Assembly (NCBI GenBank): GCA_036702865.1 | Contig: DATNQD010000031.1 | Span: 1 to 50,193, forward strand | Source of the DNA: Trichocoleus sp. | GTDB lineage: Bacteria > Cyanobacteriota > Cyanobacteriia > Elainellales > Elainellaceae | Direction of reading: 5' to 3' | DNA: 50,193 bases | Position numbers and translations under genes: made by a program | In this document: positions 15,773 to 22,837 of the stretch, in pieces | How positions within the stretch are numbered: the first letter of the stretch is position 1 | Layout: the number at the start of each line of letters is the position of its first letter | The notes under the pieces: model-generated | Databases searched by the model: none | Told to the model about the DNA's origin: nothing | The model's input: only the letters and a program-made list of their open reading frames with translations

Positions 15773-16585
15773 ATGCCTGTATCTCTAACTGAAGTAACGC
15801 TCAATCCTCCTTTCACCGTTGCCAGTTTGGGGGATGCTCTCAAGACTGCTTGCGCTGCGGCTGGACTGGGGAACCCGATCGCGGATTTTTCCCAGTTTGG
15901 CTACGATCGAACGCTGGTCTATGCCGTGGTCACTGACGCTTCAAAGGCTTATGGGACGCAATATCTAAGGCTGATGATCAGCCCTAACGGAACCCGTTTT
16001 GATGTGGCGCAAACCCTGCATAGTGAGTTCGATTTAGAAGACACTACTTTTCCTGGCTATGGAGGGGGGGAGAGTTCATGGTTACTTCGACCCGAAACGC
16101 TCCAGATCAAGAGTTTTGCTTCAGCGGAATTTAAGTTAATTGGGCTTTATCAGGCGAGGCTAGGAAATTTCACACTCCTGGGCACACTTCGACCCACGAT
16201 CCAGCCTGCCTACTGGGATGAGAATATATCTCAATTCCTGCTGATCAATATCAATGAATCAGGCAACATTCCCGCTTCTGCCTGGAGTCTCAGCGATATT
16301 TCCCCATATGCTTACACTGGGATAAGGTTCGGTTTTGAGTCGTTCCCATCGAAGAAAAATCCTTTTACCAATCAAGCCGATCTGCTTGCTGGCGTTGCCT
16401 TATACCCTATTGACCCATCTGGAATTTTTGGGATATGCTCCCCTGATCTGGTGCTGGCTTCCGATGGCAATCTGAATTTAGGGGATGTCATCACACTCCC
16501 CGACAATAAGCGCTATTACTGCTTCGTGAAGCCCACAAGCGCGAATTATGCCATTCCTTTGCTGAGGATTTCAGATGCTACTTGA
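15773..16585 (+). CDS. Hypothetical structural-operon protein (270 aa)
   Basis: A mainly beta protein with no signal peptide, membrane helix or catalytic motif (GYDRTLVYAVVTDASKAYGT near the N-terminus, LGDVITLPDNKRYYCFVKPT near the C-terminus). Its size is identical to the first gene of this operon, though I see no clear sequence similarity. It may be a virion subunit. It overlaps the small following gene by 11 bp. Confidence 0.65.
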   Translation: MPVSLTEVTLNPPFTVASLGDALKTACAAAGLGNPIADFSQFGYDRTLVYAVVTDASKAYGTQYLRLMISPNGTRFDVAQTLHSEFDLEDTTFPGYGGGESSWLLRPETLQIKSFASAEFKLIGLYQARLGNFTLLGTLRPTIQPAYWDENISQFLLININESGNIPASAWSLSDISPYAYTGIRFGFESFPSKKNPFTNQADLLAGVALYPIDPSGIFGICSPDLVLASDGNLNLGDVITLPDNKRYYCFVKPTSANYAIPLLRISDAT

Positions 16586-16775
16586 TCCAGCTTCTACCTT
16601 ACTAAATGGGCAATTAGCCCACACTGCAATCTTATTTGGCGTGCCAACTGCTCCCACTGGGCAAGATGGGCAGAACTGCCGACTGCCGACTGATCTCTCT
16701 ACAATCTGTCGATTCCAGCAGTCCCCACCCCCAGCGCCAACGCCCATCACTGAGGGGCAGATCTTTCCCCGGTAG
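16575..16775 (+). CDS. Short proline-rich protein at operon end (66 aa)
   Basis: The ATG lies within the last codons of the 270-aa gene, as with other coupled genes here. The product is Pro/Thr-rich with a possible hydrophobic N-terminal half. It runs into the convergent membrane-protein gene (overlap 16747-16775). It may be genuine because of the coupling, but it is short and unassigned. Confidence 0.45.
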   Translation: MLLDPASTLLNGQLAHTAILFGVPTAPTGQDGQNCRLPTDLSTICRFQQSPPPAPTPITEGQIFPR

Positions 16776-17361
16776 CAAACGATTTTTTGTGTGAGCCTTT
16801 CCAGTAGTAAAGACTGAATGTTGTGATGAACCATAACCACCAAAGCTGAAATATTGTCTCTAACGCATATCCTTTAGGTGAAACATAGAACTCATCAAAA
16901 GTTCGTATTCCTGAATGGAAAGAGATGTGTAAAAAAATAATGATTGCTAAAGGGAAAGAAGCGGCGATAGCAATCCCATAATTCTTTAAAGCCTGCTCTT
17001 TTGAGCAGAATGGACGTGCCCACTGAGGAGGCTTAGACCACATGATTTTAAGTAATATCGAGTAGAAAAATCCCAAAAACAAGTACCATAGCAACCCAGT
17101 TAAAAGAATCAAAATTCCTATCAAAACAAGTACGGTGAATGGGATTGGGTTTAATGCTGCAATTGAAGTCGCTACCCCTAGAAAAATTGCTATCCAGAAC
17201 CATACGCCAAATAAGACAACTCCTAAAGCATATGCAGAGATGAACAACTTAAATGCATGAGAGAGAGCCGATATAAATTTCATTGGGAATACTGGAGTTA
17301 ATACAAAAAGCCAAAGCCGCTCAATTGCACCCTGAGTGGCTTTAATTTTTAGGATTCCCAA
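16747..17361 (-). CDS. Polytopic membrane protein (204 aa or shorter)
   Basis: At least four hydrophobic segments are visible, including LFGVWFWIAIFLGVATSIAA, VLVLIGILILLTGLLWYLFL, IAIAASFPLAIIIFLHISF and IFQLWWLWFITTFSLYYW. No transporter motif is recognised. The longest frame uses TTG at 17361; the first ATG is at 17283 (MKFISALSHAF), and neither has a good ribosome-binding site. It lies downstream of the terminator of the morphogenesis operon, so it has its own promoter or is a separate accessory gene. Confidence 0.65.
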   Translation of the reverse strand: MGILKIKATQGAIERLWLFVLTPVFPMKFISALSHAFKLFISAYALGVVLFGVWFWIAIFLGVATSIAALNPIPFTVLVLIGILILLTGLLWYLFLGFFYSILLKIMWSKPPQWARPFCSKEQALKNYGIAIAASFPLAIIIFLHISFHSGIRTFDEFYVSPKGYALETIFQLWWLWFITTFSLYYWKGSHKKSFATGERSAPQ

Positions 17362-17367
17362 TTAAAA

Positions 17368-17387
17368 AGCGGCTATCTCTAGCCGCT
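17368..17387 (-). terminator. Rho-independent terminator of the leftward morphogenesis operon
   Basis: AGCGGCTA (17368-17375), a TCTC loop and TAGCCGCT (17380-17387) form a perfect 8-bp stem. On the minus strand it is followed by TTTTTAATT, a proper U-tract, 20 bp after the stop of the M23/SLT gene. Confidence 0.85.
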
Positions 17388-17407
17388 GGTAGTGTGTTCA
17401 CCTGAAA

Positions 17408-18502
17408 CTATTGAAAGTTGCTGCAAACAGACTCAGTGTAAGCTTTGATGCTGGGATAGCCTGCTTGAGGTGCATCACTATCTTTCAAGGATGGATCACC
17501 CGAATACCATTGAGCCGCTACACTCCTACAGGCATCAAAATCGCCTTCACCGCGTTCTTTAGCAGCATTCCAATACTCTTTCAGTTTGCAGGAAACAGTT
17601 TGCTTTTGGGCAGTTTCATCCGTTGCAAATGCATCAGATGAGAGCGATTTACCCAAACATTGCTCAGTCCAGTTCGATACATTCTCAGGCATGACCTGGC
17701 CAATGCCGATCGCTCCTGAATCTGCATTGATGGCAGTGTGGTCACCGCCACTCTCTTGCTGGATAATTGCCTGGTAAAGCTTGTCAGTTGCATCCCCAAA
17801 CCCCTTTTCAGCCTTGAATCCGTAAGGTTTAGGGGATTTTCCCTGGAGTACCCACCAAAGGAACCCTTCCGTTGGGTGAACGTGCTGCCCATCTTTCAAC
17901 TGTTCCCAGTGCAGGTGTGGTCCTGTTGAGTTGCCGCTGTCGCCCGTGGTTCCCCAAACTTGTCCCTCTTTAAACTCTCCAGACTCGCACTTATCTAAGT
18001 GCATCGCTCGAAACGTGAACTCAATGGTTGACGGTGTGAGCGTAGCGACTAGACCACCGCCGCTATCCTGTTGGCATTCAACCTTGAGAGAGCCGCCAAA
18101 TGCATAAAGCTGAGTCCCTGTTGGAGTCGCAAGGTCCACGCCTCGATGCTCTGTGCTGGCTCCCTCTTTTGGTGCAGTACGCTCACCATACCCACTCGTT
18201 ACCGAATAGCCGTCAATCTGAGCACCTTCCTGAATCTCCTTGGAGTAGATGGGGTCAAGAGTGCCAGTCGTTCCCAAGATGGTGTTCATGGGGTCGTTGA
18301 TGAGCGAGACAAGGGAGGGATAGAGATACATGATTAGGAAAATGATCCAGGCAATGATGAGCCGAATCATTGCAGCATTGCTGCTACTGCTTTCCCTGGA
18401 CTTGCGGCTCTCTCCCTTCAATCCTTTCAGGATTCGGTTGTGTTCCTTCAACAGGTCGATCAGTTGACTCTGAAAATCCTCCTGTGGCTTGCTGGCTACC
18501 AT
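17408..18502 (-). CDS. Membrane-anchored M23 peptidase / lytic transglycosylase
   Basis: The 364-aa product (ATG at 18502, behind TGAGGA; a longer TTG start at 18517 is less likely) has three parts. A cytoplasmic coiled segment (1-42) precedes a transmembrane helix (about 46-66). An M23-type metallopeptidase domain follows (His119 and Asp123 in HRGVDLA; His196 and His198 in GPHLHW). The last part is a soluble lytic transglycosylase-like domain with catalytic Glu250 (IIQQESGGD) and the GAIGIGQVMP motif. It would cut both peptide and glycan bonds of peptidoglycan. It is last in the leftward operon and should serve DNA entry, particle egress or wall remodelling. Two wall-cutting activities on one anchored protein also occur in conjugation systems, but no other transfer gene is present. 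Confidence 0.85.
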   Translation of the reverse strand: MVASKPQEDFQSQLIDLLKEHNRILKGLKGESRKSRESSSSNAAMIRLIIAWIIFLIMYLYPSLVSLINDPMNTILGTTGTLDPIYSKEIQEGAQIDGYSVTSGYGERTAPKEGASTEHRGVDLATPTGTQLYAFGGSLKVECQQDSGGGLVATLTPSTIEFTFRAMHLDKCESGEFKEGQVWGTTGDSGNSTGPHLHWEQLKDGQHVHPTEGFLWWVLQGKSPKPYGFKAEKGFGDATDKLYQAIIQQESGGDHTAINADSGAIGIGQVMPENVSNWTEQCLGKSLSSDAFATDETAQKQTVSCKLKEYWNAAKERGEGDFDACRSVAAQWYSGDPSLKDSDAPQAGYPSIKAYTESVCSNFQ

Positions 18503-18623
18503 TGCGCTGATCCTCAATCCTGACTCCGTAAGGTTCTAAAAATTTGGGCACGTCTGCGATGCGTAGCTGGTGCAAGCAAAAGGCAATGAGAATGCACCAT
18601 GCGGCTTGTTCAAAAACGCTCAT
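18384..18623 (-). CDS. Small one-helix membrane protein overlapping the lysin gene
   Basis: The ATG overlaps the preceding stop (TGATG). The 79-aa product has one N-terminal hydrophobic helix (AAWCILIAFCLHQL) and a charged, Gln-rich disordered tail. It overlaps the M23/SLT gene by 119 bp in another frame. A helix plus hydrophilic tail next to a wall hydrolase suits a holin- or spanin-like partner, though the overlap alone could also reflect a spurious frame. Confidence 0.5.
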   Translation of the reverse strand: MSVFEQAAWCILIAFCLHQLRIADVPKFLEPYGVRIEDQRNGSQQATGGFSESTDRPVEGTQPNPERIEGREPQVQGKQ

Positions 18624-18856
18624 CAGTTGCGCTCCTGGTAGGCTGGGCCATATTGTGGTTGCCCAACTTGCCCACTATTAGGGTTGTAAGGAACAACGAG
18701 CCGGGGTTGTTGCCCTGAAGTGCCACCATTGAGGGTGTAACCACCAATATCTCTGAGGCGATCGGCTCCTGCATTCACATCGACGGTGATCACCCGATCG
18801 CTCAACAGACGCATACCAATTAGAGCCAGTGCAACGAGTCCAATCGTCTTAAGCAT
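18623..18856 (-). CDS. Small membrane-anchored protein (77 aa)
   Basis: Starting at the ATG at 18856, which overlaps the end of the ATPase gene by 8 bp and follows GGAGAAATC, the product has one N-terminal helix (MLKTIGLVALALIGMRLL). A Gly/Pro/Gln-rich exposed part follows. No family is recognised. The coupling indicates function together with the ATPase. Confidence 0.65.
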   Translation of the reverse strand: MLKTIGLVALALIGMRLLSDRVITVDVNAGADRLRDIGGYTLNGGTSGQQPRLVVPYNPNSGQVGQPQYGPAYQERN

Positions 18857-20099
18857 TGATTTCTCCTTCAGTTTCAGAATCAAATAGTTGTGTGAGTGTG
18901 ACCCATCGTGGATTTGAGTCATCACGCTTACCAAATTGGTCAAAACTTTGAGCAACTTTTGTTTTGCTCAGTCCTTCCGTTTTCATTGCCAAAATGCGAT
19001 CGCGGTTTTCTGCAATCCAGCGTTCATGCTCTGGCAACTCGTCTGAATATTTGAAGGTATACGTTGAGCTGCGCTTGTCTAGATTGTTCGGCAATACTAG
19101 AACCGCTGGCAACTCATTTGCTTCCCGGTAGATAAAGGCATACTTGCAGCCGGGGAAAGTAGCAATCGTATGACGTTTGCTCAGGAGTGGCTTAACGTCA
19201 AAGTCCAGTGGCAGCCTGTTAGTGGAGTCAGCAAGACTGCTCCCTAGTGCCCATAGATCCATCTGAGAGAGCAGTGAACTATCTACTTTGCTCATCTCTT
19301 TTTTGTAGGCTTTACTGCTGAGCGTGACGTTTACTTTATATTTGCGTAGCTCATCCAGAACGAATTGCACAACATCCACAACATACTTGGCATCCTCATC
19401 CTTCAGCCGATTGATGAAGCCTTGCCATTCATCAATGATGATTTTGTACTCAGGATGATGAGTAGACTCTGATGCAATTCTGTCTAAGCCAATCTGCTCT
19501 AATTCACGGATGAAAGCTAATCCCTCATCAACTTTGGTTGCCAAATAATCTGATGGAGGTACACCTGGGAGCCAGTCCCCATCCTCTTGATTGAAATGCA
19601 GATCGATGATTCGCAGAATGCCACTTGGCACTTCAGCTTTAAATCGTCTTGCTTCATAGCGGAGTAGGGTAGTCTTGCCCGTTCCCCTTCCTCCCAGTAC
19701 AAACTTAGGCGCGATGATCTTGGGTAGAGTTAGCCAACTATCATCTCGTTCAGCAACGGCTGCATCTAAAAACTGTTGAGCAACAGAGGGGATGCGGGGG
19801 AGCAAATATTGCTGAATTGCTGGTTCAGTCTTGCCAACAATCCAATTCAATGCCGGAGTGACAGCCTGATCGATTTCGTCAACAAAGTTCCCAACACTGT
19901 CGGCGTAATCAGTGAGGGTGAGTGATTGCCGCTGCTGCCTGCGAGCTGCACCCACCAATCCCAATGTTCCAGCCGCCGCCGCTCCCACTCCAGGCAAAAA
20001 TGGCATCTGGCTTGCTGTGACGATCGCAATTGATGAGAGGCAAGCGATCGCCAGATTCCCCAGCGCTACATCGAGCTTTGCACTACTGCTGTTCGTCAT
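18849..20099 (-). CDS. Membrane-anchored P-loop ATPase (packaging/FtsK-HerA-like)
   Basis: Numbered from the longest frame (ATG 20138), residues 28-66 carry hydrophobic segments, GGRGTGKT at 149-156 is the Walker A motif and IIIDEW at 233-238 is the Walker B motif. A probable sensor segment (VTLSSK) lies about 60 residues later. The preferred start MTNSSSAKLDV at 20099 follows GAGGAG and overlaps the upstream gene by 17 bp. A single compact ATPase with N-terminal membrane helices fits viral genome-packaging ATPases of the FtsK/HerA type or Zot-like assembly ATPases. It does not look like a large terminase or a VirD4 coupling protein. The C-terminus (about 370-429) includes a helix-turn-helix-like stretch (LSKTKVAQSFDQFGKRDDSN). 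Confidence 0.78.
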   Translation of the reverse strand: MTNSSSAKLDVALGNLAIACLSSIAIVTASQMPFLPGVGAAAAGTLGLVGAARRQQRQSLTLTDYADSVGNFVDEIDQAVTPALNWIVGKTEPAIQQYLLPRIPSVAQQFLDAAVAERDDSWLTLPKIIAPKFVLGGRGTGKTTLLRYEARRFKAEVPSGILRIIDLHFNQEDGDWLPGVPPSDYLATKVDEGLAFIRELEQIGLDRIASESTHHPEYKIIIDEWQGFINRLKDEDAKYVVDVVQFVLDELRKYKVNVTLSSKAYKKEMSKVDSSLLSQMDLWALGSSLADSTNRLPLDFDVKPLLSKRHTIATFPGCKYAFIYREANELPAVLVLPNNLDKRSSTYTFKYSDELPEHERWIAENRDRILAMKTEGLSKTKVAQSFDQFGKRDDSNPRWVTLTQLFDSETEGEINA

Positions 20100-20739
20100 T
20101 TTTCGCATACTCCTCTGTCGGTTTGGCATCTTGTTCAACCATTGCCCGTCGTTGACTTGCCCGAATCAAGAATTGCTCGGTGAACTCTCCCGCCTGGTAG
20201 GGTTCTGCCAAGCAATCTTTGGGCTGATTGTTGTACAACGCTTGGATTGCTCTGAGTGCTGCCAGTTGGTCGAGAATGGCGGCGCGTCCGGCTTGCTGAA
20301 GGTCGGCTGACCCGTTGAAGCCACCGCGCTGTGTGGTCAGCATCAGCAGTTCTGCATTTTGCGATTTGACTTTATCAAGCAAGAACTTTTCAGGGTTAGC
20401 GCCTGTTTTGTTCTGCTCATCCTTAGCAGTGGTCGAGAAGTAGTTGGTGCGTCCATCGGTTAAGCAGGCAGATTGGTGCTCTAACGCTTCAATCGCACTG
20501 GCTAAATAATGATTGCGCTGTGCCTCGATTTGGGAGGGCTTGTTGGGTACGTCCTCCACGGCTGGTTTTGCTTCGCCGCCTGGTGCGACCTGCCCAGATG
20601 GTACGAGCTGGATTGAGGAAAGCAGTTGTGCTGCTTTTTCTTGCTGACTTCGGCTCGCAGGAACGAGGGCTTGCAGCATCAGATAGAGGATCGTTCCTCC
20701 GGTTCCGAGCACAATAAGAAGTAGAAGTGTCCGTTTCAT
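20083..20739 (-). CDS. Membrane-anchored helical protein (218 aa)
   Basis: An N-terminal signal anchor (LLLLIVLGTGGTILYLMLQA) is followed by a Gln/Ala-rich, mainly helical extracytoplasmic or virion-internal domain. Three cysteines lie in the C-terminal part. No family is recognised. It precedes and overlaps the ATPase gene, suggesting a membrane partner of that enzyme. A repeat-rich gap of 135 bp lies upstream. Confidence 0.68.
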   Translation of the reverse strand: MKRTLLLLIVLGTGGTILYLMLQALVPASRSQQEKAAQLLSSIQLVPSGQVAPGGEAKPAVEDVPNKPSQIEAQRNHYLASAIEALEHQSACLTDGRTNYFSTTAKDEQNKTGANPEKFLLDKVKSQNAELLMLTTQRGGFNGSADLQQAGRAAILDQLAALRAIQALYNNQPKDCLAEPYQAGEFTEQFLIRASQRRAMVEQDAKPTEEYAKNDEQQ

Positions 20740-20896
20740 AGTGGTAACTAAAATCGCTGAAATGGTTAGTTCTTCGTTAGGGCAGTGAGTTACAGAAGCT
20801 TGGGAGAGTGATCTGGTAACTACTGCCCTAATCGGCTGAAAGGGTTAGTTCTGCTAAAGTTCGGCGTTTGGTAACTAGTTACCAGTTACCGTTTTC
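20740..20896. repeat. Repeat-rich intergenic segment, possible origin or control region
   Basis: TGGTAACTA occurs three times (20742-20750, 20814-20822, 20869-20877), and its inverse TAGTTACC adjoins the third copy. GGTTAGTTCT occurs twice in the context ATCG(G)CTGAAA(T/G)GGTTAGTTCT (about 20753-20773 and 20831-20852). A perfect 10-bp inverted repeat TTAGGGCAGT / ACTGCCCTAA spans 20777-20786 and 20822-20831. The density of repeats in a gap inside an otherwise overlapping operon suggests an initiator or regulator binding region or a structured RNA leader. Confidence 0.6.
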
Positions 20897-21204
20897 TGCA
20901 TTCGCTCAACCGCTGCAAGTAAAACGGCTTGCTGTTCCAGGTCAAGTCCTTGCAGCTCAGCTTCGGTGAAGATGGCTTGCTTCAGTTGCTCTTGCTGGCG
21001 CTTCCGCTTAGCACGCTGGGAGAGAGTGGCGATCGTTTCTCCAATCAGGACTCCACCCGCTGCACCAACAAAGATTGGGGGATTGGCTTGAGAGATGTGG
21101 AGCGATTGATTTCTGGGCAGATGGTTCACTTTCCAGATGAAGGTGTAAGCCCCTAGCACTGCCCCAAATCCACCGCATAAAGCTAGGAATATCAATCGTT
21201 TCAT
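20875..21204 (-). CDS. Small two-helix membrane protein (109 aa)
   Basis: The preferred start MKRLIFLALCGGF at 21204 follows AGAGGA by 5 bp. Two hydrophobic segments (FLALCGGFGAVLGAYTFIW and IFVGAAGGVLIGETIATL) are followed by a basic then acidic helical tail. The last codons contain two repeats of the downstream control region (ACGGTAACTGGTAACTAG). It could be a virion membrane or holin-like protein; no family is recognised. Confidence 0.65.
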   Translation of the reverse strand: MKRLIFLALCGGFGAVLGAYTFIWKVNHLPRNQSLHISQANPPIFVGAAGGVLIGETIATLSQRAKRKRQQEQLKQAIFTEAELQGLDLEQQAVLLAAVERMQKTVTGN

Positions 21205-21233
21205 GGGTTCCTCTTTAGGCTGTAGCAATCGAA

Positions 21234-21614
21234 TTAGGGCTTGAGCGGTAAAGCGTTGCTGGTAGATCCAGCATTGAATTTGGGCACTTCGATCGCCACA
21301 TCGAAAGGGTTTTCGGGCATTGCCTCCACCGCTCCGAGTTTTGCCGCAGTCCGTTGCAATAGTTCAGCAGTAAAGGTTCGCTCATCCAGTAAGTAAGCAG
21401 CCCGATCGCTCAGCTTCTCCAGGACGTGATCGCGTTGCTCCTCAACTCGGTCAAAGTAAGCTTGTGCATTGCCGATCGAGCGTTGCACTTGCCCAGAAAC
21501 GAGATTAGCCGTCGAGGTCATTGCTGAGGTTGCCGCTTGAGCATTGGTGCTGTGCTGGCTCTGTGGCTGGGGTTTAGCAGTGGGCTTGTTGAGCTTATTC
21601 GGGTCAATTGGCAT
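21234..21614 (-). CDS. Hypothetical helical protein (126 aa)
   Basis: A Gln/Pro/Ser-rich N-terminus precedes a long amphipathic helical region (QRSIGNAQAYFDRVEEQRDH). The C-terminus is extended. No family is recognised. It overlaps the upstream gene by 11 bp and belongs to the leftward operon. Confidence 0.65.
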   Translation of the reverse strand: MPIDPNKLNKPTAKPQPQSQHSTNAQAATSAMTSTANLVSGQVQRSIGNAQAYFDRVEEQRDHVLEKLSDRAAYLLDERTFTAELLQRTAAKLGAVEAMPENPFDVAIEVPKFNAGSTSNALPLKP

Positions 21615-21864
21615 TGGAATACTCCTGTATCAGTTGGGTTACAAATTGGTCGATCGTGTTATTGGGATTTCTTAGCCATCGCGCTAGGTCGCAAACAATC
21701 TGAACGTCTTCCTGGTCAAACATCCCATCGGCATCTCTGCTAATTGGGAGCTGCTGTAGCCAGTGGCGGAGTGTTCGATCGGGCAATCGTCTCATCCGCA
21801 CTTTTTCAGCTTGGGTGCGAAGCTGCTCAAATGTAATCCCTGTAATGGTTTGAACTGTGTGCAT
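21604..21864 (-). CDS. Possible small DNA-binding protein opening the leftward operon
   Basis: With ATG at 21864 (MHTVQTITGITFEQL) the product has 86 residues. The pattern RMRRLPDRTLRHWLQQLPIS followed by DGMFDQEDVQIVCDLARWLR resembles MerR-like or excisionase-like winged helix-turn-helix domains of cyanobacterial elements, so it may regulate the operon. Longer starts at 21870 and 21936 are possible; the upstream residues are Cys/Trp-rich and would be encoded by the repeats at 21861-21889, which argues against the longer start. Confidence 0.6.
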   Translation of the reverse strand: MHTVQTITGITFEQLRTQAEKVRMRRLPDRTLRHWLQQLPISRDADGMFDQEDVQIVCDLARWLRNPNNTIDQFVTQLIQEYSNAN

Positions 21865-21889
21865 TGCCATGCATTGCCAGCATTGCCGG
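21861..21889. repeat. Three iteron-like CATTGCC repeats over the operon start
   Basis: GCATTGCCAT, GCATTGCCAG and CATTGCCGG follow each other at 21861, 21871 and 21881, a period of about 10 bp (one helical turn). They overlap the start codon of the first gene of the leftward operon. An autoregulatory operator or a small iteron array are both plausible. Confidence 0.55.
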
Positions 21890-22049
21890 ATGTAGAAAGC
21901 AAAAAACCGATCGCCCCAGCAGCAGGAAGGGGACAATCGGCAATATGAGGTTTCAGATTGGCTCTAATATCATTGTTAAGCCTCGATAGCAACAATATCG
22001 GGGTGGTCAAGCCGGGGGGAGCGCAATTCCTCTCGGCTAAATTTTTTGG

Positions 22050-22328
22050 TTAGTTCAGTTCACCTCCATTCAGGGCGATCGCATCAGGGGATGGAGGGCG
22101 ATCGGTTGGTTCAGGCTCGAAAATGTTGTCAGGCAAATCTTTAATAGATTCGATGCCCAGCAATTGGCATAGAGCTTTTGTCTGCCGGATTGTCAAACGC
22201 GGCTCATGGTGACCACCTTCCCAGTTGATAACTGTTCTTGTTGTCACATTGAGAGCTTTCGCTACAGCCTCTTGAGTTAATCCCAAGGCTTTCCGCATAC
22301 GAGTGAACCGGATATTTGTTTCATCCAT
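22050..22328 (-). CDS. XRE-family repressor of the element switch
   Basis: Starting at ATG 22328 (MDETNIRFTRM) the product has 92 residues with a Cro/CI-type helix-turn-helix at about 8-60 (LGLTQEAVAKALNVTTRTVI). The C-terminal tail is short and acidic/Pro-rich, so no peptidase domain is present and RecA-triggered self-cleavage is unlikely. The reading frame stays open upstream to 22400 only because it runs through the operators, so the longer start is rejected. It sits head-to-head with the replication block and is presumably its repressor and its own. Confidence 0.85.
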   Translation of the reverse strand: MDETNIRFTRMRKALGLTQEAVAKALNVTTRTVINWEGGHHEPRLTIRQTKALCQLLGIESIKDLPDNIFEPEPTDRPPSPDAIALNGGELN

Positions 22329-22331
22329 CTT

Positions 22332-22402
22332 ACGTGAAAAGTTTTCACGTGAAAAGTTTTCGTGTACGATCGCTTTTAAGCCGATGTGAAAACTTTTCAC
22401 GT
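22332..22402. promoter_or_regulatory. Triple palindromic operator of the repressor
   Basis: Three 19-bp sites with the core GTGAAAA-N-TTTTCAC are present. Site 1 (22332-22350) is a perfect palindrome of ACGTGAAAA around G. Site 2 (22347-22365) overlaps it by ACGT and has an imperfect right arm. Site 3 (22384-22402) lies 37 bp further, centre to centre. Site 1 ends 3 bp from the repressor start. Three operators between divergent genes are the classic layout of a lysogenic switch. Confidence 0.85.
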
Positions 22403-22516
22403 GGTGAGCAAGTACGGCACAGGTGCATCTACCCGGATTCCCTGTGCCGCATACCCAATCATCCCCTTAGCCGTCTAGCGAGGGAACAAACGAATGTATT
22501 TCAGAGGATTTTGCCT

Positions 22517-22837
22517 ATGACTAAACCAGTTACCTATTACGTCCAGACTCCAGCGATCAACCAGCTTGTAGCGAAATATGGCGATCGATTGGAGAGGCTT
22601 ACCAGAGAGGAACAAGCATGGATGCTTCTCAACCTCATTGAACTTTTTTGGCTCGATTTTCCTGGCAGCGAGGGCAACAAAGTTCAGGATGCTTGGGACT
22701 TGGTAGCAGACGAAATTAATGCATCAGAGGATACCTTCCTCGGATTAATGGAAGCGATCGTCGTCCAGCTCCGGCACAACTCGCACCAGGTCAATGCTGA
22801 AGTGGGAGCGATCGAACCCACAAAAAAAGCGGTCTGA
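22517..22837 (+). CDS. Hypothetical early protein (106 aa)
   Basis: The first gene right of the operators. The ATG at 22517 is chosen because AGAGGA lies 8 bp upstream, whereas the longer frame begins inside the operators. It is acidic and helical (RLTREEQAWMLLNLIELFWL). No family is recognised. Its place at the head of the replication block suggests a small regulator or initiator helper. Confidence 0.65.
   Translation: MTKPVTYYVQTPAINQLVAKYGDRLERLTREEQAWMLLNLIELFWLDFPGSEGNKVQDAWDLVADEINASEDTFLGLMEAIVVQLRHNSHQVNAEVGAIEPTKKAV

Noticed and set aside
4645-16775. Contractile or tailocin-type tail cluster
   Set aside because: Fibre-like modules are present, but no sheath, tube, baseplate or tape-measure gene was recognised.
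17408-20099. Conjugation (VirB1/VirD4-like) module
   Set aside because: The hydrolase and ATPase could fit, but there is no relaxase, VirB4 or other mating-pair gene, and the ATPase is too small and lacks a coupling-protein layout.
20740-20896. CRISPR array considered for the repeat cluster
   Set aside because: The repeats are 9-22 bp, irregularly spaced (72 and 55 bp) and mixed in orientation; no cas gene is present.
22328-22400. N-terminal extension of the XRE repressor
   Set aside because: The 24 extra residues are a translation of the palindromic operators (HENFSRENFSRK), so the start was set to ATG 22328.
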